Numbered from the stretch's first letter, positions 43,712-51,813 are shown. The stretch is 64,000 nucleotides of DNA from GCA-2748575 sp965222725 (GCA_965222725.1 OZ244969.1:2666001-2730000), one strand, 5' to 3'. The notes: generated from the sequence alone by a model not told the origin. Translations and numbers: made by a program.

Positions 43712-45106
43712 ATGGCGCTGGCGACTTCCACCAAACGATATCTGGAACAGACAGGTATCTGTTTTCAGGTTCATCCCCATCTTAAAAACACATCGTTGAC
43801 TGAAGTGGCAACGGAACTGGCAATTGATCCGGCGCGTATTGCCGTAACGCGGGTTCTGAAAAGCCAGAAAAACAGTTACCTGATGGTGGTTTATCCACTG
43901 AGTAACGAACTGGATCTGAACCGGTTGAATGGCATGTTACGCCGCGAATTTCAGCCTGCCGGTGAATGTGAAACCTCTGCCTGGTTCAAGGATGTGGAGC
44001 CCCAGGCCTGGCCGCCACTGGCGCAGCCTTACGGGTTACCCTGTGTGGTGGATCGTGCGTTGATGGAACACGACCGGGTGTATTTCCGTGCCGGTACCCA
44101 TTGCAGCCTGGTGAGCGTGTCCGGTGATGATTTTGGCTATCTCATGGGCTCCGTATCCAAAGCCGTGGTTTCCAACGAAAAACCGGAACCGGAAGTGACA
44201 GAGCTGCGCACCCTGGATTCTGCAACCATTAAAGAACAACTGGAAAAGGTTTATCGCCTGCCTCCGATGCCGGCAATGGCCTACAAGATCATCGAGATGG
44301 TGAATGATCCTGCAGTCACTGCCAAGCAGATTGCTTCCGTAGTGGAGCTGGACCCCAGTGTGTCGGCGCAGATTATTCGTTATTCCGCTTCTCCTTATTA
44401 CGGGTATCAGGGGCAGATTGATTCCATTCAGACAGCCATTACCCGGGTGCTGGGTTTTGATCTGGTGTGTAATCTGGCGCTGGGTATTGCATCCAGCCAG
44501 GCCTTTACCATTCCGAAAGACGGCCCATTGGGTATGCGTATGTTCTGGCGTCATTCCCTGTATTCCGCGATTCTGTCCCAGACCATTGCCAAAAAATTAA
44601 AAGGCCGGTTCGATGTAAACCCCGAAAAAGCCTACCTCTGCGGCTTGCTGCATAATATTGGTGTGTTGCTGATTGGCCACCTGTTTCCGCCGGAATTCAA
44701 AATGCTCAATAAAATGGTAACCAAGCAGCCGGAAACACCCTTGCACGAACTGGAAAAACGGGTGATTGCCATGGGGCAGGCGCAAACCGTTATCGCCATG
44801 GGCCATGACAAGATCGGTGCCTGGTTATTGGGGCGCTGGCAGATTCCGGAAGAAGTGGTGACCTGCTGCGCGGAGCATAACAATGCCCAGTATCAGGGAG
44901 ACCACGATATCTATGTCAGAATTCTTCAGGCCAGTAACTATCTGCTGGCCCATGAAGGTATTGGTGACATGGGCGCCGTGGCGGATGATCAGGTATCACC
45001 TCTGGCGGGCGCACTGGTGACAGATGAAGAACTTTATGAAATCTATACCCAGGTCATGGCGCTTTGTGGCGAAATAGACGACCTTGCCCGGCAAATCGCT
45101 GCCTGA
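43712..45106 (+). CDS. YbaK-like deacylase domain fused to HDOD domain
   Basis: The ATG at 43712 has GAGGTG upstream; 464 residues result. Residues ~1-150 look like a YbaK/ProX aminoacyl-tRNA deacylase domain (LEQTGICFQVHPH; AVTRVLKSQKNSYLMVVYPLS), which hydrolyses mischarged tRNA in free-standing homologues. Residues ~180-440 are an HDOD domain (VYRLPPMPAMAYKIIEMVND; VVELDPSVSAQIIRYS), a non-catalytic relative of HD phosphohydrolases. Here the HD dyad is replaced by HN in GLLHNIGVLLIGH. HDOD proteins regulate signalling, motility or stress. This fusion is known in gammaproteobacteria, but its role is not. Confidence 0.85.
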   Translation: MALATSTKRYLEQTGICFQVHPHLKNTSLTEVATELAIDPARIAVTRVLKSQKNSYLMVVYPLSNELDLNRLNGMLRREFQPAGECETSAWFKDVEPQAWPPLAQPYGLPCVVDRALMEHDRVYFRAGTHCSLVSVSGDDFGYLMGSVSKAVVSNEKPEPEVTELRTLDSATIKEQLEKVYRLPPMPAMAYKIIEMVNDPAVTAKQIASVVELDPSVSAQIIRYSASPYYGYQGQIDSIQTAITRVLGFDLVCNLALGIASSQAFTIPKDGPLGMRMFWRHSLYSAILSQTIAKKLKGRFDVNPEKAYLCGLLHNIGVLLIGHLFPPEFKMLNKMVTKQPETPLHELEKRVIAMGQAQTVIAMGHDKIGAWLLGRWQIPEEVVTCCAEHNNAQYQGDHDIYVRILQASNYLLAHEGIGDMGAVADDQVSPLAGALVTDEELYEIYTQVMALCGEIDDLARQIAA

Positions 45107-45136
45107 TCCCTGTCATTCTTCCTCCAAATCCCTGAG

Positions 45137-45163
45137 AAAAAGCACCTTTATGGTGCTTTTTTG
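45137..45163 (+). terminator. Intrinsic terminator after the HDOD gene
   Basis: AAAAAGCACC (45137-45146) and GGTGCTTTTT (45152-45161) with a five-base loop and a T-run, 30 bases after the stop. Confidence 0.85.
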
Positions 45164-45210
45164 TTATTAATCAAAGGGTTACAGGGTGCTTCGAGACCCT
45201 TCCCGGAAGC

Positions 45211-45239
45211 TTGTGTAAACGGCGATAGGTGTGTATCGT
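45211..45239 (+). promoter_or_regulatory. Possible adk promoter
   Basis: TTGTGT (45211-45216) and TATCGT (45234-45239) are spaced 17 bases. This is the best pair in the gap between the upstream terminator and adk. It would give a leader of about 115 bases. Confidence 0.35.
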
Positions 45240-45363
45240 TCCCCCTTTCCTTCAAAATTAAGATAATAAAAGCAAAAGTGCCCCTCCCATGGGCAACTCA
45301 GGGCTGAAGAGGATAAAGATTTCAATTTATAACGTTACATCACATTGAATGGAGTGATTATTC

Positions 45364-46014
45364 ATGCGAATCATCTTGTTAGGTGCTCCCGGAGCAGGTA
45401 AAGGCACACAGGCGCAGTTTATTTGTGAGAAGTTCGGGATTCCGCAGATTTCAACAGGGGATATGTTGAGGGCAGCTGTTAAGGCAGGCACTCCTTTGGG
45501 GCTGCAGGCAAAAGAAGTTATGGACCGCGGTGAACTGGTATCCGACGACATTATTATCGGCTTGGTAAAAGAACGTATTACCGAATCCGAATGCGCCAAC
45601 GGTTTTCTGTTTGATGGTTTTCCACGAACCATTCCCCAGGCACAGGCAATGGTTGATGCCGGAGTGGACATTGATCATGTGCTGGAGATCTATGTTGAGG
45701 ATGAAGAAATTGTCAGTCGTTTGAGTGGCCGCCGGGTTCATGAAGCATCCGGTCGGGTGTATCACGTGAAATACAATCCGCCCAAGGAAGAGGGCAAGGA
45801 TGATGCAACCGGTGAACCGCTGGTGCAGCGTGATGATGACAAGGAAGACACGGTGCGCAATCGCCTGTCGGTATACCACGATCAAACCGAGCCACTGGTG
45901 AATTTCTATAAGAAACTGGCAGAGACATCCGACAAGGCACCGAAATATCATCAGGTCGCTGGTGTGGGTGGTCTGGATGATATTAAAAAGGCCATATTCG
46001 ACGCATTATCCTGA
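45364..46014 (+). CDS. adk: Adenylate kinase
   Basis: Adk interconverts ATP + AMP and 2 ADP. The P-loop is LLGAPGAGKGTQAQF. The AMP site contains STGDMLRAAV and FDGFPRTIPQA, and a long LID domain (about 122-160) lacks zinc cysteines, the Gram-negative form. Length is 216. A weak SD (GGAG) precedes ATG 45364. The gene stands alone between two terminators. Confidence 0.97.
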   Translation: MRIILLGAPGAGKGTQAQFICEKFGIPQISTGDMLRAAVKAGTPLGLQAKEVMDRGELVSDDIIIGLVKERITESECANGFLFDGFPRTIPQAQAMVDAGVDIDHVLEIYVEDEEIVSRLSGRRVHEASGRVYHVKYNPPKEEGKDDATGEPLVQRDDDKEDTVRNRLSVYHDQTEPLVNFYKKLAETSDKAPKYHQVAGVGGLDDIKKAIFDALS

Positions 46015-46037
46015 TGTGATCACCAGCCAGACCAGTC

Positions 46038-46066
46038 AAAAGGGCGCTTTTTCAAGCGCCCTTTTT
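46038..46066 (+). terminator. Intrinsic terminator after adk
   Basis: AAAAGGGCGCTT (46038-46049) and AAGCGCCCTTTT (46054-46065) with a TTTC loop, 23 bases after the adk stop. Confidence 0.9.
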
Positions 46067-46656
46067 CGTTTTCAGTCCGGGTTCCGGTGAATGTTCACGC
46101 TCAACCTTTCTGCTCTGTCATAGCCGTATATTCCATTCCTCATAAAGGTTTCTGCCCTTTGTCATGATGTCATGGGGGTGTCATTATTTTTTACAGTCCT
46201 GCCATGATCGGTGATATGTCCATATTTGTATTTTTCTGCCAGTTATAAAATGGAAAAGCCCCGTGTACCTGCAAAGAATTTTCCGGTTTGATTGCGAGTG
46301 TCCTGTCTTGAGCATTACAGATTCAGGGTTAACGAATGTAAAAACTTATAGGGCTTTTCTGAAAAATGCCCCGGCTATTTTTGTGCAGCGATGAATTTGT
46401 TTTCATGAATAAACCCTGTTGCGGGAATTGATGACGGTGTTTTTTCTTAAAAATTATCAAAAAGCTGTGCTTTTTTATTAAAAAAGACAGTTATTGGCTG
46501 GAAATAAATTCATTATTAAATATTATTTGCATGTGTATGTATCACTTGCATTTTTTTTGTGCTACTTTTTCTAGAGGTGCTATTTCTATTTGTGCTTTAT
46601 AGAAAAGTACTTTTCAGAAAGTAGAAAGTAGCTCCATAGCTGAGGAGATAGAGAAA
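46067..46656. other. Long AT-rich intergenic region upstream of the histone-like gene
   Basis: The 590 bases carry no convincing gene. They contain CTGTCAT (46115-46121) and a Pho-box-like ATGTCAT-N4-GTGTCAT (46167-46184). A terminator-like AAAAAGC-TGT-GCTTTTTT lies at 46459-46476. The perfect palindrome GAAAAGTACTTTTC is at 46602-46615. TCATTATTTTTTACAG (46181-46196) recurs near mobA. A small RNA ending near 46476 cannot be excluded. The AT-richness is typical of DNA bound by nucleoid proteins. Confidence 0.5.
46494..46522 (+). promoter_or_regulatory. Possible promoter of the histone-like gene
   Basis: TTGGCT (46494-46499) and TAAATA (46517-46522) with a 17-base spacer. The leader would be about 130 bases, ending in the SD GAGGAG before ATG 46657. 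Confidence 0.4.
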
Positions 46657-47442
46657 ATGGCAAGAGCAAAAAAGAAAGCGGCACGAAAGGCACCAGCCAA
46701 ACGTGCTACCACGAAGAAAACAACAGCATCACCTGCTGTTGCTAAAGCGCAGGAAATTGTTGATAAGCTTTCCGCTGAATCAGCAACTCTTGCAAAAGAC
46801 CTGGATTCGGCTCGTAAGACTGCTTCGGCAGAAGCCAATAAAGCGAAGAAAGCTGGCACTAAAGCTGCCAAGCGCTCCGCTGACAAGGCGAAAAAAGCCG
46901 TAGCCAAACTGGGTACTAAAGCCAGGGCAACTCGTGAGAAGTTAAGAGCTGCCAAAATCAAGCACGCAATTGCGTCCGCAGAAGCTGCAGCCAAAGAAGT
47001 AGAGGAAGCAGCGGTAGAAGCCACCAAGGATTATGCCGATCAACTGGCATCCCGTGCTGAAGCCGATCTGAAGAAAGCGATTGCGGCGTTTGAATCCCGC
47101 TGGCGCAAAGCCCGCGGCAAGGCTGACACCAAGAAAGTGAAAGCCAAAGCAAAATCCGCTGACAAGAAGGCAAAAGCAGCCGCCAAGAAAGCCAAGGCCA
47201 AGGTCAAGGCTATCGAGAAAAAGGCAACTGCCAAGCCGAAGCGTCGTAAGAAGAAGGCCACCAAGGCCAAAGCAGCCACTCCAGCCGCCAAAAAATCGAC
47301 AGCCAAAAAGGCTCCGAAGAAAAAAGCGGCCAAGAAGAAAGCTGCAGGCAAGAAAAAGGCAGCTGCCAAGAAGAAAACGGCAGCCCGAAAGGCTCCGGCT
47401 CGTAAAAAAGCCGCCAGCCGCGGTCGTCCCAAGAAGAAGTAA
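46657..47442 (+). CDS. AlgP-like histone H1-type protein with AT-hook
   Basis: The 261-residue, extremely basic protein is built from Lys and Ala. Residues ~25-155 form a heptad-rich, charged coiled coil (AQEIVDKLSAESATLAKDL; a Glu-rich block near 115). Residues ~155-261 are KAKAK/KKAAKKK repeats like the tail of eukaryotic H1 and of Pseudomonas AlgP (AlgR3), which binds DNA and affects alginate genes. The last residues SRGRPKKK contain the GRP core of an AT-hook, which inserts in the minor groove of AT-rich DNA. It probably condenses nucleoid DNA. A single gene with its own terminator. Confidence 0.85.
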   Translation: MARAKKKAARKAPAKRATTKKTTASPAVAKAQEIVDKLSAESATLAKDLDSARKTASAEANKAKKAGTKAAKRSADKAKKAVAKLGTKARATREKLRAAKIKHAIASAEAAAKEVEEAAVEATKDYADQLASRAEADLKKAIAAFESRWRKARGKADTKKVKAKAKSADKKAKAAAKKAKAKVKAIEKKATAKPKRRKKKATKAKAATPAAKKSTAKKAPKKKAAKKKAAGKKKAAAKKKTAARKAPARKKAASRGRPKKK

Positions 47443-47461
47443 GGGCGATATTGCCGAAACA

Positions 47462-47485
47462 AGCCTGATTCTTCGGAATCAGGCT
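47462..47485. repeat. UUCG-capped hairpin after the histone-like gene
   Basis: AGCCTGATTC (47462-47471) and GAATCAGGCT (47476-47485) form a perfect 10-bp stem with a TTCG loop, a very stable RNA tetraloop. It sits just before the terminator and may protect the mRNA 3' end. Confidence 0.75.
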
Positions 47486-47489
47486 GTAA

Positions 47490-47524
47490 AAAACCCGTCT
47501 GGAGTGATTCAGACGGGTTTTTTT
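47490..47524. terminator. Bidirectional terminator, histone-like gene / mobA
   Basis: AAACCCGTCTG (47491-47501) and CAGACGGGTTT (47510-47520) with an eight-base loop and T-run to 47524. The A-run on the other side makes it functional for mobA too. Confidence 0.9.
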
Positions 47525-47561
47525 ATATCTTTCGGTCCAGGATTTTCCAACAGCTTCCCGG

Positions 47562-48191
47562 TCAGGCTCGCTGATCCGTTTCCAGGGCCTGTAATTCTTC
47601 CGGCGTATTGATATTGGTAAAGCCGGTGCTGTCATCCTTGAGTTCTATAATCTCCGGATTCTGTGATTCGCACCAGGCCATCAGTTTCCTGCCGCCGGAT
47701 TCGAAATACTGGCGAAGCGCCTGCACCAGTGAGCGGTGATAGAGCCCGAACAGCGGCTGTAAACGGGTTTTATCCCGGAACAGTACCAGTTGTTGACCAT
47801 GACTGTGTTGCAGCAGGGTGGTTACCAGGTTCTGTGATAACAAAGGGGCATCACAGGGAACAATCACCGCAAAATCCGTGGTTGTTATTTCCAGACCGGC
47901 AAGCATACCGGCAATGGGCCCCTGATACCTGTCATCAGGGGGCTGGCTCTGTAAATCATCGCTGACCACCGTAAAACCCAGGTTGCGATACTCCGCCAGA
48001 TGCCGGTTGGCACTGATCACCAGTTCATTCACCTGCGGGGCCAGTCGCTCCACCACATGTTCAATCATGGGCTTTTCCCTGAATTGCACCCAGCCTTTGT
48101 CTTTTCCGCCCATGCGGCTGCCCTGGCCCCCGGCCAGAACGATGCCGGTAACCGATGGATCAGCGGGCCGGGTTACATTGTGATGACTCAT
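47562..48191 (-). CDS. mobA: Molybdenum cofactor guanylyltransferase
   Basis: MobA attaches GMP to molybdopterin to form the MGD cofactor of the DMSO-reductase enzyme family. The nucleotide motif is IVLAGGQGSRMGGKDKG. Further on are the metal-binding PCDAPLL, QPLFGLYHRSL and the C-terminal FTNINTPEEL. Length is 209. It is divergent from tsaB, and no other molybdenum cofactor gene is beside it. Confidence 0.94.
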   Translation of the reverse strand: MSHHNVTRPADPSVTGIVLAGGQGSRMGGKDKGWVQFREKPMIEHVVERLAPQVNELVISANRHLAEYRNLGFTVVSDDLQSQPPDDRYQGPIAGMLAGLEITTTDFAVIVPCDAPLLSQNLVTTLLQHSHGQQLVLFRDKTRLQPLFGLYHRSLVQALRQYFESGGRKLMAWCESQNPEIIELKDDSTGFTNINTPEELQALETDQRA

Positions 48192-48218
48192 TCAGTGGCG
48201 GCTCCTGTGGGCAATATC

Positions 48219-48246
48219 ATTATTTTTTACAGAAAAGTCGGTGCAA
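48219..48246 (-). promoter_or_regulatory. Possible mobA promoter
   Basis: On the minus strand TTGCAC (48246-48241) and AATAAT (48224-48219) are spaced 16 bases. The -10 lies in a 16-base sequence that is repeated at 46181-46196. Confidence 0.35.
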
Positions 48247-48308
48247 AACGTAGGTCTTCAAATTGAAAATTGCGATAATCCCCGCTCATTTGTCAATATG
48301 GGAAGCCT

Positions 48309-49067
48309 ATGAGTTCCTGGATCCTGGCCATCGATACTTCAACAGAAGCCTGCTCCTGTGCATTGGGGGATGGCACCCGACGGTATGAGCGTTACACCGA
48401 CATTCCCCGCAAGCATGCCGAAAAAGTGCTGCCCATGGTAGAGGAATTGTTGCAGGAAGCCGGAATAGGGCGCACCGATATCAGTGCGATTGCTTTTGGC
48501 CGTGGCCCCGGAGCTTTTACCGGTTTGCGCATTGCCGCCAGCGCGGTACAGGGGCTGGCATTTGCTCTGGATGTTCCTGTGATCCCGGTGTCATCCTTGC
48601 AGGCGCTGGCTCAGCGTGGTTTTCGTGAGCATTGCGGCGAAGGAGAGCACGGTGAGCGGGGAAATAATCAGAGCCGGATACTGGCGGCCATTGATGCCCG
48701 TATGGGCGAACTATACTGGTGCGCTTATCAGCCGGACGCCGATAATCTCATGTCGCCTTTAATGGATGAGCAGTTAACAGCGCCTCTCGCTATGACAACA
48801 GATGCGGCTATGACAACAGACGCGGCTATGACAGCACCGCTGATTTCTGAAAGCGCTGGTTGGATTGGCGTGGGCACGGGCTGGCAATATCAGACAGATA
48901 TGCCGGCTCCCCTGAATCAGTTCAGCGACGTAAAAGCCAATGTTTTCACGCACGCATCCGATATCCTGACCCTGGCATTACCACGCTTTGCCCGGCAGGA
49001 ATGGGTCAGTGCCGCACAGGCTCTGCCGGTGTATTTGCGTAACAACGTCGTGCAAAAAAAAGATTAA
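48309..49067 (+). CDS. tsaB: tRNA threonylcarbamoyladenosine biosynthesis protein TsaB
   Basis: TsaB pairs with TsaD (and TsaE) to make t6A37 on ANN-decoding tRNAs. The ASKHA-fold core is ILAIDTSTEACSCAL, followed by HAEKVLPMVEELL and FGRGPGAFTGLRIAAS. At 252 residues it is longer than the ~230 typical. The extra includes an AMTTDA tandem (48789-48830) and a charged loop around GEGEHGERGNNQ. Both probably lie on surface loops. Confidence 0.95.
   Translation: MSSWILAIDTSTEACSCALGDGTRRYERYTDIPRKHAEKVLPMVEELLQEAGIGRTDISAIAFGRGPGAFTGLRIAASAVQGLAFALDVPVIPVSSLQALAQRGFREHCGEGEHGERGNNQSRILAAIDARMGELYWCAYQPDADNLMSPLMDEQLTAPLAMTTDAAMTTDAAMTAPLISESAGWIGVGTGWQYQTDMPAPLNQFSDVKANVFTHASDILTLALPRFARQEWVSAAQALPVYLRNNVVQKKD
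48789..48842 (+). repeat. 18-bp in-frame tandem repeat in tsaB
   Basis: GCTATGACAACAGATGCG (48789-48806) and GCTATGACAACAGACGCG (48807-48824) differ at one base; a partial third copy follows to 48842. They code for AMTTDA. Confidence 0.85.
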
Positions 49068-49157
49068 ACACAAAACGAAACCGGGTAACAGCCTGCGTAA
49101 ACCGAATGCGGCACCAGTGAATGCAGGCGGCCAGGCAATCAACCCGTCGGGAGCATC

Positions 49158-49598
49158 ATGTCAATCAGCTGGGAATTTGAAAATCCGTACACCCTGGAAA
49201 AAACCGTAGTGGCCGATGATATCGACATCATGGGGCATACCAACAATGTGGTGTACCTGAAATGGCTGGAAGAAGTGGCCTGGGGCCATTCCCAGTCCTT
49301 GGGGCTGGGCTGGGATATGTATGAAAAATTAAACCGGGCACTGGTGGCTCGCCGCCATGAGCTGGATTATCTGGCGGCAACCTTCGAAGGCGACGAGCTG
49401 ACACTGGCTACCTGGATTATCGAAAACGACGGTCGTATCGGTGTTACCCGGGCCTATCAGGTGGTGCGCCATTCTGATAACAAAACCGTGTTACGGGGCC
49501 GCACTCGCTGGGTGTGTATCGATATCAAATCCGGCAAACCCAAACGCATGCCGGAAGAATTTATTAAGGGCTATGTGGTGGCCGAACCGCTATCATAA
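49158..49598 (+). CDS. Hot-dog acyl-CoA thioesterase (4HBT family)
   Basis: The 146-residue product has the 4HBT thioesterase motif DDIDIMGHTNNVVYLKWLEE, in which Asp and the GH-NN pair shape the active site. The pattern YxxxLGLGWDM and a late RGRTRWVCIDIKSGKP also match the family. It likely hydrolyses an acyl-CoA or acyl-ACP; the substrate cannot be told. It starts 90 bases after tsaB and 36 bases before uppP, so the three may share a transcript. Confidence 0.85.
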   Translation: MSISWEFENPYTLEKTVVADDIDIMGHTNNVVYLKWLEEVAWGHSQSLGLGWDMYEKLNRALVARRHELDYLAATFEGDELTLATWIIENDGRIGVTRAYQVVRHSDNKTVLRGRTRWVCIDIKSGKPKRMPEEFIKGYVVAEPLS

Positions 49599-49634
49599 GC
49601 CCCCTTTCATTACGAACAACCGGGGAGACAAGCA

Positions 49635-50438
49635 TTGGATTGGTTGCAGGCCGTCATACTGGCACTTATTCAGGGGTTGACCGAATTTTTACCGGTTTCC
49701 AGTTCTGCCCACCTGATATTGCCGTCGCAGTTGCTGGGTTGGCCGGATCAGGGACTGGCATTTGATGTGGCGGTGCATCTGGGCACCCTGATTGCGGTAG
49801 TCACCTATTTTCGTGATGACATTGCCTCGGTCATCCAGGGGCTGTTAAAAACCTGGCAGACCCGTGAGATGAATACCGAAGCGCAACTGGGCTTTGCCGT
49901 GGTGATCGGCACCATTCCCGCGGTTATTATCGGTTTTCTGTTCAAGGATTTTATTGAGCTTAATCTGCGTTCCGGTCTGGTGATTGCTTTTACCACCATC
50001 TTTTTCGGTTTGCTCTTGTGGCAGGCTGACCGCTACGGAAAACGCCTCTGGTCCATGGAAAAGCTGAATCTGAACCATGCCTGGGTGATTGGCATGGCCC
50101 AGGCGCTGGCGCTGATTCCGGGCACTTCCCGCAGTGGTATTACCATGACAGCCGCCTTGCTGCTGGGATTTGACCGTACCAGTGCGGCGCGCTTTTCCAT
50201 GCTGCTGTCCATTCCGCTGATTGTGGCTGCCAGTATTCTGGAAACCTGGGAGCTGGTATCCACCTCCGCGCCGGTTCCCTGGCTGCTGATTGGCCTGGGT
50301 ATGCTGGTATCTGCCGTCAGTGCCTATTTGTGTATTCATTATTTCCTGAAGTTGTTAGAACAGATGGGTATGCTGCCATTTGTGATATACCGCCTGGTTT
50401 TGGGAACTTTTTTATTATTTTTCATTGGCTTGGGTTAA
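49635..50438 (+). CDS. uppP: Undecaprenyl-diphosphatase UppP/BacA
   Basis: UppP dephosphorylates C55-PP on the periplasmic side so that the carrier made by UppS can be reused in peptidoglycan synthesis. It has about eight membrane helices. The two signature motifs are LIQGLTEFLPVSSSAHL (catalytic Glu/Ser region) and LIPGTSRSGITM. Length is 267. The start is TTG, with GGGGAGA five bases upstream. Confidence 0.96.
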   Translation: MDWLQAVILALIQGLTEFLPVSSSAHLILPSQLLGWPDQGLAFDVAVHLGTLIAVVTYFRDDIASVIQGLLKTWQTREMNTEAQLGFAVVIGTIPAVIIGFLFKDFIELNLRSGLVIAFTTIFFGLLLWQADRYGKRLWSMEKLNLNHAWVIGMAQALALIPGTSRSGITMTAALLLGFDRTSAARFSMLLSIPLIVAASILETWELVSTSAPVPWLLIGLGMLVSAVSAYLCIHYFLKLLEQMGMLPFVIYRLVLGTFLLFFIGLG

Positions 50439-50440
50439 AA

Positions 50441-50500
50441 TCCGCCGGTAAGTGGCAGCCCCGTGGGTTTATACGGGGCGCAGTCAGGCTTGACGGCGGA
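50441..50500. repeat. Nested hairpin after uppP
   Basis: Outer arms TCCGCCG (50441-50447) and CGGCGGA (50494-50500) enclose GCCCCGT/ACGGGGC (50458-50479, eight-base loop). No U-tract follows; it may be a factor-dependent terminator or stabiliser. It overlaps the -35 of the next promoter. Confidence 0.55.
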
Positions 50501-50520
50501 TTCCAGACGCAGGCTATACT
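50490..50520 (+). promoter_or_regulatory. Promoter of the small gene-rsmJ operon
   Basis: TTGACG (50490-50495) and TATACT (50515-50520) are spaced 19 bases, longer than optimal but with good hexamers. Transcription would start near 50527. Confidence 0.45.
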
Positions 50521-50602
50521 GATAATCCATCCTCGAAAGAAGTGCTCTATTGAAAAGTGCCCCATTGATCTGATAACAGGTTTGAGTGCGTAGCTAAACA
50601 GC

Positions 50603-50977
50603 ATGAGAATTGCGGGAAATTCTGTCCATACATCGGGTTACTCCCCCGGCAGCCAGCAGGCCATCTCCGATGCCCGTGTTGAGCGCCGTAATGAGGAATT
50701 GCAGCAGCGCAACAACCTGGCCAATGAAGACCAGAAGCGCAAGGATCTGCAGGCCTCCGGCGAGGTGGTATCCGGCATCAGCCGGGATCAGGATCTGGGC
50801 TTTCGCCGGGTCAGTGCCACCGGGGGCGCCAACAAGCAATATGCCCTGTATGCAGATGAAGAGCGTCCGCTCCCCAGCCCCCAGCAAAAAGCCTTGCAAG
50901 CCTACGCCGACACCCAGAATATCAGTCGGGTGGATGCGGATATCGACTATCTCGGATCCGTTGATATTTTTGTTTAA
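50603..50977 (+). CDS. Conserved hypothetical protein, 124 aa, coupled to rsmJ
   Basis: The frame at 50603 is preferred over an overlapping one at 50610 because its stop shares a base with the rsmJ start (TAATG) and its sequence is protein-like. A polar coiled region (VERRNEELQQRNNLANEDQK) is followed by RRVSATGGANKQYALYADEE and a C-terminal RVDADIDYLGSVDIFV. There is no signal peptide or membrane helix. I do not recognise the family. Coupling to rsmJ may reflect expression convenience only. Confidence 0.75.
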   Translation: MRIAGNSVHTSGYSPGSQQAISDARVERRNEELQQRNNLANEDQKRKDLQASGEVVSGISRDQDLGFRRVSATGGANKQYALYADEERPLPSPQQKALQAYADTQNISRVDADIDYLGSVDIFV

Positions 50978-51762
50978 TGACTGATTCTCCCGTTGCCATT
51001 CTGTGTGATCAGGCTACGGAGGCCTGTTTGCTTGATCTTGATCGTAACGATCTGCTTTCTTCCCAGGTGTTCCCTTTACTGAGTTTATCCGACTGGCAAC
51101 AGTGTGATGCCGGCTATCTGCTGGCCTGTGAAAACGGCCGTCTGCAATTGCAGGCACGCGAACGCAAACTGCAACCCCTGCTGGTGGATTTTACCGAAGG
51201 CACCATGGGTTACCGCGGGCAGCAGAACGTACGCAACGAAATGGTGGTAAAGGCGGTACTGGGGCGCGATAAACAGCATCTGCCCTCAGTGATTGATGCC
51301 ACGGCCGGACTGGGACGCGACAGTTTTTTGCTGGCCGTGCTGGGCTGCCGGGTGACCATGATTGAGCGCCACCCCATTGTCAGCGCCTTGCTGCAGGATG
51401 GCTTGCAGCGTTATCGGCAGGGCGGTGAACTGGCGGTGATTGAACGCCTGGATTTTGTTTACGGTGATTTTTCCCGGGGCGACGGCCCGGCAACGGCAGA
51501 AGTGGTGTATCTGGATCCCATGTTTCCCAAGCGGGAAAAGTCTGCCCTGGTAAAAAAAGAAATGCAGATCTTCAAACAGATGGTGGGTGGCGATGCGGAC
51601 AGTAGCCGCCTGTTGCCGGAAGCTAAAAACCGGGCCACCCGTAAAGTGGTGGTGAAACGCCCGGCAAAGGCGGAGCACCTATCGGATGCCACCCCTACCT
51701 ATTCACTGAGTGGCCGTTCCAGCCGGTTTGATATTTATCAGGTGGGCCCCGCAACCGTTTGA
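50977..51762 (+). CDS. rsmJ: 16S rRNA (guanine1516-N2)-methyltransferase
   Basis: RsmJ methylates G1516 of 16S rRNA. The SAM-binding motif is VIDATAGLGRDSFLLA, the acidic second-strand residue is in VTMIERHPIVSALL, and the catalytic signature is YLDPMFPKRE (N-type D-P-M-F). Length is 261. It overlaps the preceding gene by one base and converges with plsB. Confidence 0.95.
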   Translation: MTDSPVAILCDQATEACLLDLDRNDLLSSQVFPLLSLSDWQQCDAGYLLACENGRLQLQARERKLQPLLVDFTEGTMGYRGQQNVRNEMVVKAVLGRDKQHLPSVIDATAGLGRDSFLLAVLGCRVTMIERHPIVSALLQDGLQRYRQGGELAVIERLDFVYGDFSRGDGPATAEVVYLDPMFPKREKSALVKKEMQIFKQMVGGDADSSRLLPEAKNRATRKVVVKRPAKAEHLSDATPTYSLSGRSSRFDIYQVGPATV

Positions 51763-51813
51763 ACGGCCTCTCAGCGGAAGGGCCCACCTGTTTATTTTAC
51801 TGTTTGCCGTCGT

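Noticed and set aside
50610..50984. Alternative 124-codon frame overlapping the gene at 50603
   Set aside because: Its protein is low-complexity and it overlaps the rsmJ start out of frame, whereas the 50603 frame ends exactly on the rsmJ ATG.
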